Shown here: piece after piece, positions 1-11,061 of the stretch
How the letters are laid out: each line of letters begins with the position of its first letter
How positions within the stretch are numbered: position 1 is the stretch's first letter
Source of the DNA: Scedosporium boydii
Taxonomy: Eukaryota; Ascomycota; Sordariomycetes; Microascales; Microascaceae
NCBI GenBank assembly: GCA_002221725.1
Contig: NJFT01000110.1
Location: forward strand, 1 to 64,000
Reading direction: 5' to 3'
DNA length: 64,000 bases
The notes under the pieces: model-generated
Databases searched by the model: none
Told to the model about the DNA's origin: nothing
Seen by the model: the letters and a program-made list of their open reading frames with translations, nothing else
Made by a program: the position numbers and the translations under genes

Positions 1-310
1 TTTGGTTGGGGACTTGATTTTCCCCCGGGCTCGAGTTTTCTTTCTTAGCATGACTGGAGTTGGTTTCTTCAAATTCAATGGGAGGCTCTTGTGACGAAGA
101 TGCGTTTTGAAATGCTTTGCTATTAACGTGCTTGTGTTGTGAATTTAGAATTACAAAGGTACAATTCGACCATAAAAGTACAGAGAAATTAACCCTCCAA
201 ACACCTTGCTTGAAACATCACCATGCCCCCTCCCTTCCGGAAAAAAAAAAAAATAAATATAAACGGAAACCTCGAAAAGCAGATGACGAAGACTTCAAAC
301 CCCAGGTTCT
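1..310. other. Spacer 3' of ALG2
   Basis: This is the 3' flank of the minus-strand ALG2 gene. It holds a short A-run at about 241-252 that would be a T-run in the ALG2 transcript. I see no coding region. Confidence 0.5.
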
Positions 311-1949
311 CTAGGCCTTCTTCGCCTGGGGACCAGGCGTAAAGATCTTGGCAACAATCAACCCAAACCAAAAAGCCGCCGCAATCCCCATAAAATTCAT
401 AACCGCATTAAAAACCGGCGGTCTTCTCGGCCCGTTCCTATCCATATCGTCCAAAATCTGCTCGATCCTCTGGCTCATAGTCGACCTCGCAAAAGAACTA
501 TGCACCCTCGCAATCCCGGCCCTGCGCATCCTCTCCCTCTGCGTGGGAGTAACGTCGTTGAGCACGCGATCCATTACGGCCGTCCAAGCGGGCACGTCCT
601 CCGGGTCACGGAGCCAACCCGTCCCTTCGTCGAGGACAGTTTCTTTCGGCCCGCCGTTGTTGGCGGCCAGGACGGGCACGCCAGCGAGCATGGCTTCGAG
701 GGGCACGATGCCGAAGTGTTCGTTGGAGGGCGTGTAGACGAGGAGGCGGGCGGAGCGGAGGAGGGCGTCTTTGAGGGTCGAGGGGACGGAGAGGAGGAAG
801 AGGACGGGGATGGTGGGGGGCGCGGCGAGGGCGGAGATGAGGGTTTTGGCGGTTAGGGTGGGGAGGGAGAGGGAGGTTGCGAGCTGGACGAGTTCGTTGT
901 GGTATTCGACGTTTTCGGCGATGCGGGAGTCGTAGCCACCTGGAAAGAGAGGGTTAGTCTATTCGGGATGAGAACCTGGACAGGTTGAGTTGCGACTTAC
1001 CCGCAATGATGAGGCGTACGCCTTGGCGCCTGTCCTCTGGGATGGCGGCAAATGCTTTAATGGCGAGTCCGACATCCTTTTTGCGCTCAAAGCGATTGAT
1101 GCTAAGGATGACCTTTTCATCCTTCCACTCCACAATCTCCTCCACCACTGAAGTATGCTTATCTGCCTCCTTTTCCGTAATCATCTTGCCTTTACCAGCC
1201 TTCTTCCCCTTGGCCTTCTTCTTGCTCTTCTTCTCACCCTCCTCCTCTAGCTCCTCGACGGCAACACAAGGATGCACAACCCTCAACTCCGTCGTTCTCT
1301 CCAACTTCGGCCAAGTCCTCCTAACAACCCCCTTCGTAAACTCCGAATTAACAGCAACGGCCGTAGCGAACGACATGCTCCATTCCTCAAGAATGTCAAA
1401 GGGCGCGCGGTAAAGCCTCTTCCACCAGCGGTCGCGGCCGCGCGCGAGGAGCAGGTCCGGGTAGTGGCAGTAGAAGAGGATCGGGGCCGAGGGGTAGAGG
1501 TATTGGAGGAGGGGGAGGCCGGCGCTGAGTTGGTCGACGATGAAGGAGGAGGGTTTGAGGGTTTGGAGCTCGGAGGTGAGGTAGATGTGGATTAGGAGGT
1601 GGAGTTGGCGGAGGATGGCGCAGATGATGGTGAGGCGGGAGAAGACTGAGGCGGGGAAGAGGTAGTTGCCTCTTACGCGAACGTCGAGGGTTCCTAGAGA
1701 GAGAGAGCTTCTGTTAGCCTCGTCCTTCTTTTTCTTTGTTTTCCGGGCGCTACAGGCAGATATGAACTAACCATCGCGGGCCTCCTCAAAGCAATGTTTC
1801 GGATCGCAGTGGCTCGTAAATATGACCACCCTGTGGCCTCGTTGCTGCAGGCCGACAGCTGCGTCGATGATGAGTCTCTCGGCGCCGCCAATGCCCAGGT
1901 CGGGGTGGAAAAACACCACGGTTCGCTGGTCTTCGTCTTGGTCTGCCAT
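311..1949 (-). CDS. ALG2: ALG2 mannosyltransferase, dolichol-linked oligosaccharide assembly
   Basis: GT-B family-4 mannosyltransferase that adds the alpha-1,3 and alpha-1,6 mannoses to Man1GlcNAc2-PP-dolichol on the cytosolic face of the ER. Three exons read in one frame: 1949-1772, 1693-1001 and 939-311, giving 499 aa. Introns are 78 nt (donor GTTAGT) and 61 nt (donor GTAAGT, acceptor TTCCAG). The N-terminus has the GIGGAERLI glycine motif. A C-terminal E-x7-E motif (EHFGIVPLE) lies just before [10 protein letters not shown], and a hydrophobic segment ([19 protein letters not shown]) sits near the end, as expected for membrane anchoring. A Lys/Glu-rich stretch at about residues 203-228 looks like a low-complexity insertion. 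It shares a promoter region with the divergent enoyl-CoA hydratase gene. The family call is firm; the exon joins are inferred from splice signals and frame. Confidence 0.93.
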
Positions 1950-2772
1950 GGTGATGTGCAGTGAGGTTTCAGGAGCTTCGAATGCTCTCAGTGAACCGGG
2001 TGTAGGTAGACACAGACAGCGTTATGCAGATTGAGAGAAAGACGGGCTTTGAAGCTGGAGCACAACTTGAGACAGCTCAACTGCAACTGCAGGAAGTGAC
2101 AAGTGATGATTGCTGCATTTGTGAGACGTGGGATGTCCACATGGTAGGACAATAGAGCTCTCTGATTGGCTGAATCCCGAGACGACAGAGTGTGAAGATT
2201 ACCTAAGAAAACTGGGGTCTTTTTCTCAAAAGGGAAAGAACCAAAGTCCATGGATTTAAGGTTGCGCCTTCCCCATTGACAAGCATGTGAAAATCGCCAG
2301 CTTCAAGAAGCCGAGATCGAGATGAGATTCGGATATGGATGATTAGTGAACAACTTGTAGACGGGATATCCTACATTTGATGCCGAGAAAAAAAGGGTAT
2401 CTGAACAGTTGGAAATTGTCTGTCGAGCTTGTAGGGGCTGGCCCACTTGAAAATTGCTGTTTGTTGAGCTCTCTTCCGTCTACTTGGTGACGTCGGTCGG
2501 AATCGTTCGACCTCGAACTTGAGATCCCTCGGCTCAGCCCCAGCTGGAACATATCCAAAAAAGTCCGATCATCCTTGTGGCCATAGCCTCTCCAAAATTT
2601 CGTATAAACATCTGGCTCTGGGCTATCCAGACTTTTCTCCTAGCTCTTAACTTTCCAAGGTCTCTCGGAACCACCCAACTCCACAGCGCCAAACACCAGA
2701 TTTGCCCTGTAGCTCAATCAAAGCCTCGCGACTTATACCATACATCCGGACATCATCATCACCACCACCACC
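1950..2772. promoter_or_regulatory. Divergent promoter, ALG2 / enoyl-CoA hydratase
   Basis: This 823-nt interval lies between two divergent start codons and must carry both promoters. It contains an inverted CCAAT box in TGATTGGCTGA at 2163-2173, a possible binding site for the fungal CCAAT (HAP/NF-Y) complex. The same 11-mer occurs in the promoter at 20207. A CAT/CAC repeat (about 2752-2772) runs directly into the plus-strand start codon. No coding region is visible. Confidence 0.55.
2163..2173 (-). promoter_or_regulatory. Inverted CCAAT box
   Basis: TGATTGGCTGA contains ATTGG, the reverse complement of CCAAT, about 215 nt upstream of the ALG2 start. The identical 11-mer is at 20207-20217 in another divergent promoter. 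Binding by the CCAAT complex is inferred from the motif only. Confidence 0.4.
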
Positions 2773-3576
2773 ATGGCGCCTACAGAACTCTTCACCATCC
2801 CCATCCCCCCCTCCGAAACCCAAGGAAGCGGCACCATAACCCTAACCTCCCCCTCCCCGCAAATCTACCTCCTCACAATCTCCGCCCCGCCAGACAACCG
2901 CCTAACCACAACCTCCTGCACCGCCCTCATCACCGCCCTCGACACCCTCCAAGCCACCCAACCCCCAGGAATCCTCATCACCACCTCCTCCCTCCCCAAA
3001 TTCTTCTCCAACGGCCTCGACCTCGCCCACGCCTCCTCCACCCCGTCCTTCTGGACCGGAGCGCTGTACCCGCTCTTCCGCAAACTCCTGGCTTTCCCCA
3101 TGCCCACCGTCGCGGTTCTCAACGGGCATGCTTTCGCGGCGGGGCTGATGCTCGCCATGTTTCACGATTACCGGATCATGAATCCCTCGAGGGGCTTCGC
3201 GTGCTTGAACGAGGTCGATTTCGGCGCTTTGCTAAAAGCCCCCATGAGTTCCATCTTTAGGGCCAAAGTCCCCGCGACGACGTATCGTAGCCTCGTACTC
3301 GAGGGAAAGAGGTTCACGGGCCCCGAGGCACTTGAGGCGGGGATCGTCGATGGGCTGGGCGGTGTGGAGGAGGCGTTGGAGTTGGTGAGGAAGAGGAATC
3401 TTTTGGAAAAGGGAAGGTCGGGCGTTTGGGGACTGCTAAAGGTGGAGATGTATAGGGAGACTTGGGGGTATTTGAGTGATGAGGGGTTTGCTGTGGAGGA
3501 TAAGAGGGAGAAGGCGTTGTTGAAGTGGGATGCGGAGGAGAAGGAGAGGCTTGAGAAGGCCAAGGCTAAGCTGTAA
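2773..3576 (+). CDS. Enoyl-CoA hydratase/isomerase family protein, probably peroxisomal
   Basis: Single-exon gene, 267 aa, crotonase superfamily. The core reads KFFSNGLDLAHA (oxyanion-hole strand), then PTVAVLNGHAFAAGLMLAMFHDYRIM and the family's NEVDFGALL stretch, resembling fungal and plant delta3,delta2-enoyl-CoA isomerases of unsaturated fatty-acid beta-oxidation. The last three residues are AKL, which fits the PTS1 peroxisome signal [SAC][KRH][LM]. The start is in a strong context (CACCATGG) and the length is normal for the family. The active-site acid was not assigned with certainty, so hydratase and isomerase cannot be told apart here. It diverges from ALG2 and converges with the RabGAP gene. 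Confidence 0.88.
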   Translation: MAPTELFTIPIPPSETQGSGTITLTSPSPQIYLLTISAPPDNRLTTTSCTALITALDTLQATQPPGILITTSSLPKFFSNGLDLAHASSTPSFWTGALYPLFRKLLAFPMPTVAVLNGHAFAAGLMLAMFHDYRIMNPSRGFACLNEVDFGALLKAPMSSIFRAKVPATTYRSLVLEGKRFTGPEALEAGIVDGLGGVEEALELVRKRNLLEKGRSGVWGLLKVEMYRETWGYLSDEGFAVEDKREKALLKWDAEEKERLEKAKAKL

Positions 3577-4369
3577 GAATGTGTAGGATTATCCTTTTGT
3601 TACGGTTTTCATGGCAGCTTGGGAGCAGTGTTGCATGTACTTACAAACTCCCCTCGTCGTCTGGGAAGCCCAAGTTAGGAGAAGCCCAAGAGTTACCCGG
3701 TGCAATTCCTATCAACTTCTATGCAGCATCTACATGGCGCTACCCAGGTGAGATCTGGTCTAGTCTCGAGATATCAGGGACGTCGGAAACTAGCGAAAAT
3801 GAGGGTGCTCTTTGTAGATTGTGAATTTCTTCTCCATTGTGTATGGATAGTATGTCTTCCCCCCTACTCTGCACAATCATCTTGTGCCAACCTCCTCGGC
3901 TAGGCCATCTAGTTGCCACCACCGCCATCATAGACCCTCGTTGAAAAGGGACCTGTTTGTCAAATGGACAACCTCTAGTATAAAACGCCAAAGAAAAGGA
4001 GTGATTCGAATCCCATCGCGACTCCACCAACAAAAAAAAGGAGAAACAGAAAATCTAGGGAATGACCTAAACAACCACTATCAACAGTGGTGACTGCGTA
4101 CCCGCCTGGTGCCTTGCTTTGCTTTGCTCTGCTGTTCTGTGTTCTTGTTCTTGGAAATGGGGTATCATGAGTGACAGGGACCAAAAGGAAAGGACCAAAC
4201 AAAATCAAAATGACCCGACTCGAATAATGTGAAAAAAAGAAAAAAAAAAGCGCAAAGTGTTGAAGCCGCCTCTGTCCTAGCACCAATGACCAAACGAGAT
4301 CAGGAACAAGAAAACACCCGAAACCCTCCCAATGCAGCCAATCCAAAAGATAACCATCCTCCCCTACGC
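3577..4369. other. Convergent 3' region
   Basis: This spacer lies between the stop codons of two convergent genes (hydratase and RabGAP). It must hold both polyadenylation regions. An A-rich stretch at about 4231-4250 would be a T-tract in the RabGAP transcript. No gene is seen. Confidence 0.5.
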
Positions 4370-7300
4370 CTAACTGTTCTGGGATGATGCTCCCGAGGTC
4401 CCGGTAGTGGCGGCACCAACAGAAGCTCCATCCCCTTTCTTCTTCGCCCTCCCACTCCTCATCTCCTCGCGCTCCTTCATAATCTCCTTCTCGATCCTCA
4501 CCGCCTCGGCCCTCCTCGCCTCCACCTCCTCCCGCTTGACGACCCTCCTCAAGCCCTCGCTCGCGTGGATCAACCCGTCGATGCTGATGGCGTGGTTCGT
4601 CATCTGGTGGTTGATGTACGTGTAGACGGCCGCCGGCGCCTCGCATTGCAGGAGCTGCGACTCGTTAAGTTTCAGCAGCGCGAGGGCGACTTGGAACAGG
4701 AACGTGCTGCCGTCGTTGGTGCAGAGAACCACGTCCCACACGCGGAAGAGCGCCTCGGCGGAGAGGCAATCGGTGAACACGCTGAGGAACCACTGGAACG
4801 TAAGGGCTTCGAGCTCGATTCCGAGGTCGTCGAGATGCTGCGAGAGCCGTGGGAGAACTTCGCGCACGTACTGCCGCAGCACTTGCTGGTCAGCGCGCGA
4901 AGTCAAGAGGCTGTGGTCGTAGTAGCCTTGCGGTAGGATATTCTCAACGATGGATGCGAGGATCCAGAATGCATCCTCGGCAGAAGGCATAATGAGGAGG
5001 AGATTGGCCGTGATAAGGTTCATCCCCTGACAATAGCCCACCTCAGGATTCCGTCGAGCGTAGGCGAGGAGCACCTCGTTAAGCCTCGCCACTCCCGGAC
5101 CCTTGCGGAAGAATATGTTGTCCGTGAGGGTTCGGCGGATATCCATCTCGATCTGCGCGACGACGACGGCGTCATCTTCGGTCCCAGGTTTCGAGATGAG
5201 GTCGCCGTAGTACCCTGGAATTCTCATCGTCGATGCGCCCGAGCACTCGGACCACACCTTGCTTCGGTACGCGACGGGGATTCCTCCTAGCACCAGCGAC
5301 TTAAACTCATTCCATTTGGCGCGGCCAACCTTGCCCTTGTTCCCCAGTCCGGATATGCCAATCATCTCCCCACCAGTAAGTTTAGTCTCGGGTAGAATCA
5401 CGGCAGGGGTCTCGAACCGTGCCTCGGCAGCGGCAACTGCAGCGGCGGCAGCGGCTTCACCCTCGCGTCGTCTTTCTGCGCGCACTTTCCGAAGGAAATC
5501 GTTCCAGCGCACCGTCTTCTCTCTCTGCAGAGAATCGTGAACATCGTTAAGTTGCTGCAGGAGAAGCTTTACGGGCTCGGTATCCTCCTTGACAAGTGTT
5601 GCCGCTTCGGCGGAGGAAGAGGATGAGGGCTCGAGGGTCGCTGCTGCTGCTGCTGCTGCTGCTGCGGTAGCAGGGACAGGGACAGGAACAGTGTCTCCGC
5701 TGTCTACGGCAGACGTCGATTTGGTGGTGGGCACAAAGCCGCGATCGTCCGAGGTGAGCAGGCCCGGAGCCTTTGACGCTACCGCCGTCTCAGCGGCCTC
5801 TAGAACCTCGAGGGAAGGGGCACTGATTGTGGGCATATGCGCCAGTAGCTCGGTTGGGAAGGTCGCAATGTTTAGATAGTCCTGCCATCGTTTTGGTTGC
5901 TTGCTATCGTCTTCCAGTGAGGTTGGTGAGCTCGGACGGTCACCACCATCGCTAGCAGGAGTATCCGACTTGGGGCTCGTCGGCTGTTCGCCAGTAGTGG
6001 TGGTGGCGGTACTCGCGACAGTCGGAGCTACATGAGTTGGTCTGCCATTGAGCATCTCGGCATGACTGCTCTTCATGTAGCGGCTCATTCGAGCGGCATC
6101 CCTCTGTCGCTTCTTTCGTCTCTGGTCATAGATGAAGCCGAAGCGGTCAGTTAAGTAGCCAGAAGTGCCATAGTTATTATAAGTATGCTGCGTTAAAGTC
6201 GGCGGTTGGGTCTCGGGAGGTAGGATAGTATCCATCTCGACTGGACCGTAACTTTCTTGCTGGGGCAACCGAGCGCTGCCCGGAGGACTCCCGAAGTTGC
6301 CGTCGCGCCTATCCTGTTGCTGCTGTGCCCTCGTCGCGGCGGACGCTGCCGCAACGTTAGCAGTCCGGCGCATAGCCATCAAGGCTCTCGGGCCCGCCTG
6401 CGCCGAAGCGGTTCTTGCTGACTGGGTGGTTTTAACACTCGCGACCGAGGGTGCCCTAACAGACCCCGCGGGGGGGCGCTCCCGGTTGCCATCGCTTGCC
6501 GATCTGCTTCGATCCACAGGGCCAGCGCTTCCCTCACGCGCTGCAACAGCGCCGCCGGCGACTAACCGTAGAGCCAAACTCGCAAGAGACGCCGAGCTCT
6601 TTCTATCAATGGAAGGCGCAATGCTCGAAGCCCTACTCGAGCTGGGGATGGATGCAGAGTCTGGACCTGGTGGACAGAACAGGTCGTCCGGAAGAGGTGG
6701 CCTCCGATCTAGACCAGTCGGAGCCCTTGAAATTCTGGCAGTTGCGGGCGCTGCGGGGCCCCCTTCGCCGGCGGTGCTACTAGCACGACTCGGGCGCTTG
6801 TTCGTAGATGCACCCCAGAAAAAATCTCGCCATCCCTTCGTCACGGTCCTGGCCGCATCCTGGCTATTGACGGAAAGGCTACTCGCGCGGATGGTAGCGT
6901 CTGGAGCCGAGGTCAGGCCAAAGGCGTCAACAGCGACGGTATCCTGCATGGCGTCGCTCATGAGGTCGGAAAGCGGGCCGCCGGGTCCTGCATTGCGGTT
7001 GTTGGTGCGCATATCGGCCTCAATGCTGCGTAGTCTGGTTTCCATGTCCATAGTGGAGAGCCCGCATTCCAGAATTATCTTGCGCAAGGCGCGTTCGCGG
7101 TTGTCGGCGCGCCTGCGGATGGCGGCGATTTGGGCATCGCGCTGGGCGAGATCGGCGGCGATCTGACGGACGAGGCTGAGGGCACCGTGTCGAGATATCA
7201 GCCTCTGGATATGGGTGTCATCGGCAAGATGCAAGGCGCCGGGGACGCTTTGGGTGGCAAGAGGCGAGTCTTCGAACAATGAGCTTCTAGATCGATGGGG

Positions 7301-7711
7301 CGACGAGGAATCGACGAGATCGTTGACGAGCGTTTTTGCGGTAGCCGGTGGTTGCGCGGGCTGGGGCCCTCGGCTATCTGATTCCTTGATAACGGAGCGC
7401 TTCTTCCTCGCTTTCCCCGTCTTGGACGGAGGAGCGGCGGCGGCGGCAGAGGCATTGGGAGAGATTGAGAATTCCGGAGGTTCCGCTAGATTCGATCGCT
7501 CGGCGCGGGGCGAATCGGGGGAGAAGGAGGGAAACGACGTGAGAGACTTATCAGAGGCGGCGATGGACGAGGCGGAGCTGCAAGTCTGGGAGGAGAGCTT
7601 TCGGGGCTTGGAAGCCCGGACGGTGGAGGAGCGATGACTCCTCAGGGAGTTGACGCTTTGCTGGGAGACGGAGCGTGAGAGGGAGAGAGGGGGAGACGAA
7701 TCGGAGACCAT
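4370..7711 (-). CDS. TBC-domain Rab GTPase-activating protein
   Basis: Intron-free gene, 1113 aa from the chosen start. The first ~750 residues are Ser/Ala/Pro-rich and probably disordered, with poly-Ala runs. A GYLTDRFGFIYDQRRKK segment precedes the catalytic part. The TBC domain spans about residues 800-1040. It keeps both catalytic fingers: IEMDIRR fits the IxxDxxR arginine finger and YCQGMN carries the YxQ glutamine finger, so an active GAP for a Rab GTPase in membrane traffic is expected. The open frame continues upstream to 8323. I chose 7711 because that ATG has a strong context (CCGACCATGG) and the upstream translation looks like random leader sequence. The C-terminus has a basic Arg/Glu helix (EARRAEAVRIEKEIMKEREE). 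The Rab target cannot be read from the sequence. Confidence 0.9.
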   Translation of the reverse strand: MVSDSSPPLSLSRSVSQQSVNSLRSHRSSTVRASKPRKLSSQTCSSASSIAASDKSLTSFPSFSPDSPRAERSNLAEPPEFSISPNASAAAAAPPSKTGKARKKRSVIKESDSRGPQPAQPPATAKTLVNDLVDSSSPHRSRSSLFEDSPLATQSVPGALHLADDTHIQRLISRHGALSLVRQIAADLAQRDAQIAAIRRRADNRERALRKIILECGLSTMDMETRLRSIEADMRTNNRNAGPGGPLSDLMSDAMQDTVAVDAFGLTSAPDATIRASSLSVNSQDAARTVTKGWRDFFWGASTNKRPSRASSTAGEGGPAAPATARISRAPTGLDRRPPLPDDLFCPPGPDSASIPSSSRASSIAPSIDRKSSASLASLALRLVAGGAVAAREGSAGPVDRSRSASDGNRERPPAGSVRAPSVASVKTTQSARTASAQAGPRALMAMRRTANVAAASAATRAQQQQDRRDGNFGSPPGSARLPQQESYGPVEMDTILPPETQPPTLTQHTYNNYGTSGYLTDRFGFIYDQRRKKRQRDAARMSRYMKSSHAEMLNGRPTHVAPTVASTATTTTGEQPTSPKSDTPASDGGDRPSSPTSLEDDSKQPKRWQDYLNIATFPTELLAHMPTISAPSLEVLEAAETAVASKAPGLLTSDDRGFVPTTKSTSAVDSGDTVPVPVPATAAAAAAAAATLEPSSSSSAEAATLVKEDTEPVKLLLQQLNDVHDSLQREKTVRWNDFLRKVRAERRREGEAAAAAAVAAAEARFETPAVILPETKLTGGEMIGISGLGNKGKVGRAKWNEFKSLVLGGIPVAYRSKVWSECSGASTMRIPGYYGDLISKPGTEDDAVVVAQIEMDIRRTLTDNIFFRKGPGVARLNEVLLAYARRNPEVGYCQGMNLITANLLLIMPSAEDAFWILASIVENILPQGYYDHSLLTSRADQQVLRQYVREVLPRLSQHLDDLGIELEALTFQWFLSVFTDCLSAEALFRVWDVVLCTNDGSTFLFQVALALLKLNESQLLQCEAPAAVYTYINHQMTNHAISIDGLIHASEGLRRVVKREEVEARRAEAVRIEKEIMKEREEMRSGRAKKKGDGASVGAATTGTSGASSQNS

Positions 7712-8500
7712 GGTCGGCGGGACGGGAGGCAGCGGCCACCATGCACCATGGTTTGGCAAGCCGAGCCGCGGAGTCGGGTGACAGTGAGATGGGTTTCGCG
7801 GAGGAAGTGGGTGTCGGCGGAACTGAGCTACCTCGTCTTGAGAGTCGGAGGGTCTGCTAGAGGAGGCGAGGATATTGACATTCGAGGCCGTGCCTCGGGG
7901 CGAGGACGTCGGGTAGTGGGTATGGGCGGCTCGAGGGAATTTGCAGATTTGGCGGTGCAAGAAGACGTCTTGGTTAGAAGCTGGAGAGTCGGCGGGCGGA
8001 GATCGGTCACGAGGAGTCAAAAGACTAAGAGGGCCGTCGCAGGCGTCTAGGATTGCGTCGCAGAGGTAATTTAGAGAGCCGGAGCAGTTTCTGAGATGGT
8101 GTGTTTGGGCAAGCGTTGGTGGAACGGTAAGGTTGAGGCAGCACTTGTATTTCGTACTGACGATCCAGGCACGGGTTGGAGTGCTGCCCGTCTTGCCTGC
8201 CCTATGAGATAATCGTGGGTAATCGTCACGGGTGCAGCTGCAGGTGCTGGGATCAAGGAATGTTGCAAGTTGTACTCCGTGCTCGATAGGGAAAGATTGA
8301 GAGATGTGAGAGCACAGGCGCAACTGCTGCGTTGCAAAAATTGTACTCTGTACCGAGTACCGCCGTGGGATGGGATGGAACCGGCTTGATCAAATTTGGG
8401 TAGTCACGACAGTGCCTGGCCTGACTGATCTGGTGTGTGCGGGTGAGCAATGTGTTGGCAATCAAATGTGTGTGGTGCATTCAATTGTGTGTGACGGTGG
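7712..8500 (-). promoter_or_regulatory. Leader and promoter of the RabGAP gene
   Basis: This is upstream sequence of the minus-strand RabGAP. The frame stays open to 8323, so a longer N-terminus cannot be excluded, but the composition is leader-like. It holds GTAC-palindrome motifs at 8147-8157 (GTATTTCGTAC) and 8343-8353 (GTACTCTGTAC). Confidence 0.4.
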
Positions 8501-11061
8501 GGTGAGTGGGGTGCTCTCAAAATAGTGTACTTCGTACTTCGGTAACGGCTGGGGGTCCTGCGGTACTAGAGAACATCGTGAAGTGCTTGGCTGCAACTGC
8601 CTCGAAGCTAGTCTCTGGTTCAAGCTCCTACCGAGACCCGTCGAGTACTCAGTATTGGGGAGGAATAGCTCAAGTTCGGTTAATAAATAATACAAAGTAC
8701 TTTCAACTTGACGTTAGATTTCGAGTTTATTACGAGCCTCAACCGTAATAAACTTCAAGTTGACTTGCTCACGCAGGTTCTTGTGCTGATAACATCAACC
8801 GTCTCTGTACGAAGCTAGAATGTGCCCTCTCTACTTCGAAATTGTCCCAGGACTCATCAACTGATAAGTAGAGTCAAACACGGACATACATATTCTAACA
8901 ATGATTGGAACTTCCAAGACACCAAGGAAACATTGAGACAATGAGTGCGAACGCTAGACGTCCCCTCACGTCTCCTCATCCCTTCAATGTTCTTTCCTGT
9001 CGTGTTCCTGCATTCCTTCGTCGGCTCTCTCGAACTGGGATACAAAGGTACTTCGTACATCAATCATTTGATGAATGCTCTCTTGATGAAGGGCATTCAA
9101 GCCTCCTTCGTAACCGCGACCCGACCTCTTCCTTAATTCCAAGATTTTCCAACGAAGTAGAGAAAAATCGAACAGCTCAACGGATTGCAAGTGCGATCAA
9201 TTGATCTCGGTTCAAATCCATTCGACTGTGGTTGTCCTCCCAAGCTTAAAGCCACAGCGGAGTGTGTAGCATTGGTTGCCACCTGGCAAACCCCAAACGT
9301 AAAGTCCCAAAAATGAAACAACCCCAACCTAATAAATTTGTCCACCTCCACCAAGGAACAAGGGCCGAACCGATAAAAAATTTTCTGTTTCGGTCTTCCG
9401 GCAAGGCTACTCCATCCGAAAAAAGGGGAATGGGTCAAAAAGGGAGGGATAAAAAAAAGAAGGCCCAGGACACGTTGCCATCCGACAGGGGAGGCTCGCT
9501 CCCTTGACCATGTCCTGCCCATCCCTGTCCTGTATCAAGATCAATTCCAGACGAACCAATGCTGGCATACTCGGAGAATCCCTGGCAGGTAATGCAGCCC
9601 TGTATTCGTTAGGCGAAGATGGATGGAAGAGGAGAGTTTACTTCATAATCTCGTGCTATTGAGACACTGGATGGGTGAATAACGCGAAAAGGAAAAGAGA
9701 GAAGAGAGACACTCGCCACTGAACTGAAACACTCGACAACTTCATGTCTGTTCTCATTATAGGTGGTATTGGAGCCCGACCTAAATGTCTCGCGGGATTT
9801 GACGTCGGGCCTTTGGAGGGACAGGACTTCATTTCGAGTTGACTCTCATTGCAAAGAAAGAGCTGGTGTTCCCGCCAGCATCACGTTCGCCTTCAAGCAA
9901 ATCAGTGCAGTACTGGAAAAAAAAGACTGCTTTCTGCTCGTTAATTCCAGCAGCTTAGTTTGTTCGTTGATGATTTATGGTATGTTAGACTCACTAATAC
10001 CCAAGTTCATCGAGATGTAAAAGAGTGAGTTGTTCGTCGAGTATTATTCCAACATCGTTGAATGAGACCAGCTTGGAGACTCAAGACTTACATGAGTCTC
10101 GAGGAGTTTGGCTGCAAGTCTTTCTAGATAGCCACCCTAGAGCTCTGACGGACTCTCGAGCGTAACGAACATTCAAACCAGCGCGTCGTCAACCAGAAGT
10201 CGAGCCATCATCTATTCTTCTCTCCGCAACTGCTTATACTCATGTGTCGCCACGCTTGGGCTACTCTTTTTCTCATGAATCAACTACCCGGAAATGGATC
10301 TTCTTTCTCGATGAGCTTGGCAGCGTCCGAAATACGCTTGAAGACCAAGGCCGTCTCGAGGCTGGTGTGAGCCACACTGATGTTACTCCTTCCTCCTTCT
10401 CTTAGCCTGGGCCCATCGCCGTGCCGGGCCATATCCAGCATGAGTACTGAGAAATTTTGTAAGCGGCGAGAAGCGTGGCCAAGCCGTATGGAATACCAGT
10501 GCCATCGTCTCCAGCCTTCGTAGATCGTACCACGTCTTGATATAATACCTACGTTTCCGGTTATGTTGTTTCGTTGGAATGTCGTTCATTGCTAACCTTT
10601 GGTAAGGAAACTAACAGCTCCTCAGGTTTGAGAAAGTGGCCTTCAATGGCAGCGGTTGCGATAACTCGCCGGTCAGTCAAAGGTGACATAGTCCTTATAT
10701 AGGCCGATCTTTAGTTGGTGATGCAACTGTGAGTTTGGTCAAAATATCAGAATCGATCCTCCCCTCATGATCGCGGTATTTTCTCATATAACACAGGAGG
10801 GCAATGCCTTCATGCAGCAATCTGCTGCTTTACTTCAATTGAAACATGACCGTTCCGTTGGGTAGCAAAATTCGGGCAGAGATGCATCGTTCCATGTTAA
10901 CACACACTTCTTGGATGCAGCAAGGCTCCTCTTCTTCGATCAACTTTGTCCGCCTCAGCTCTACAATACAAGCTCCAGCGCTGCCCTCTCACCTCTGAAT
11001 ATTCTAAACCGTCGATCAGACCTACCGCTGCCACGTCCTGGCAATATAAATATAAACCTAT
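8501..11061. other. Gene-free spacer
   Basis: About 2.5 kb with only short open frames that lack family motifs. It contains GTACTTCGTAC at 8527-8537 and again at 9048-9058, and TACAAAGTAC at 8691-8700. I see no transposon ORF, no terminal repeats and no RNA gene. The right end must carry the promoter of the kinase gene at 11062. Confidence 0.45.

Noticed and set aside
2752..2772. Poly-His coding (CAT/CAC) upstream of the hydratase ATG
   Set aside because: In the frame of the gene these bases read as Ile and Thr codons, and the sequence lies in the leader; it is a simple trinucleotide repeat.
6297..7166. 289-codon open frame on the plus strand
   Set aside because: It is antisense to the RabGAP coding sequence, rich in Ala/Arg/Ser as expected of a shadow frame in GC-rich DNA, and shows no family motif.
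7712..8323. N-terminal extension of the RabGAP by about 204 residues
   Set aside because: The frame is open but the composition is leader-like (many Cys, His and Pro) and the ATG at 7711 has a much better context.
9200..9235. tRNA-like B box (GGTTCAAATCC) at about 9210
   Set aside because: The flanking bases do not form a T-arm stem and no matching A box or acceptor stem was found upstream.
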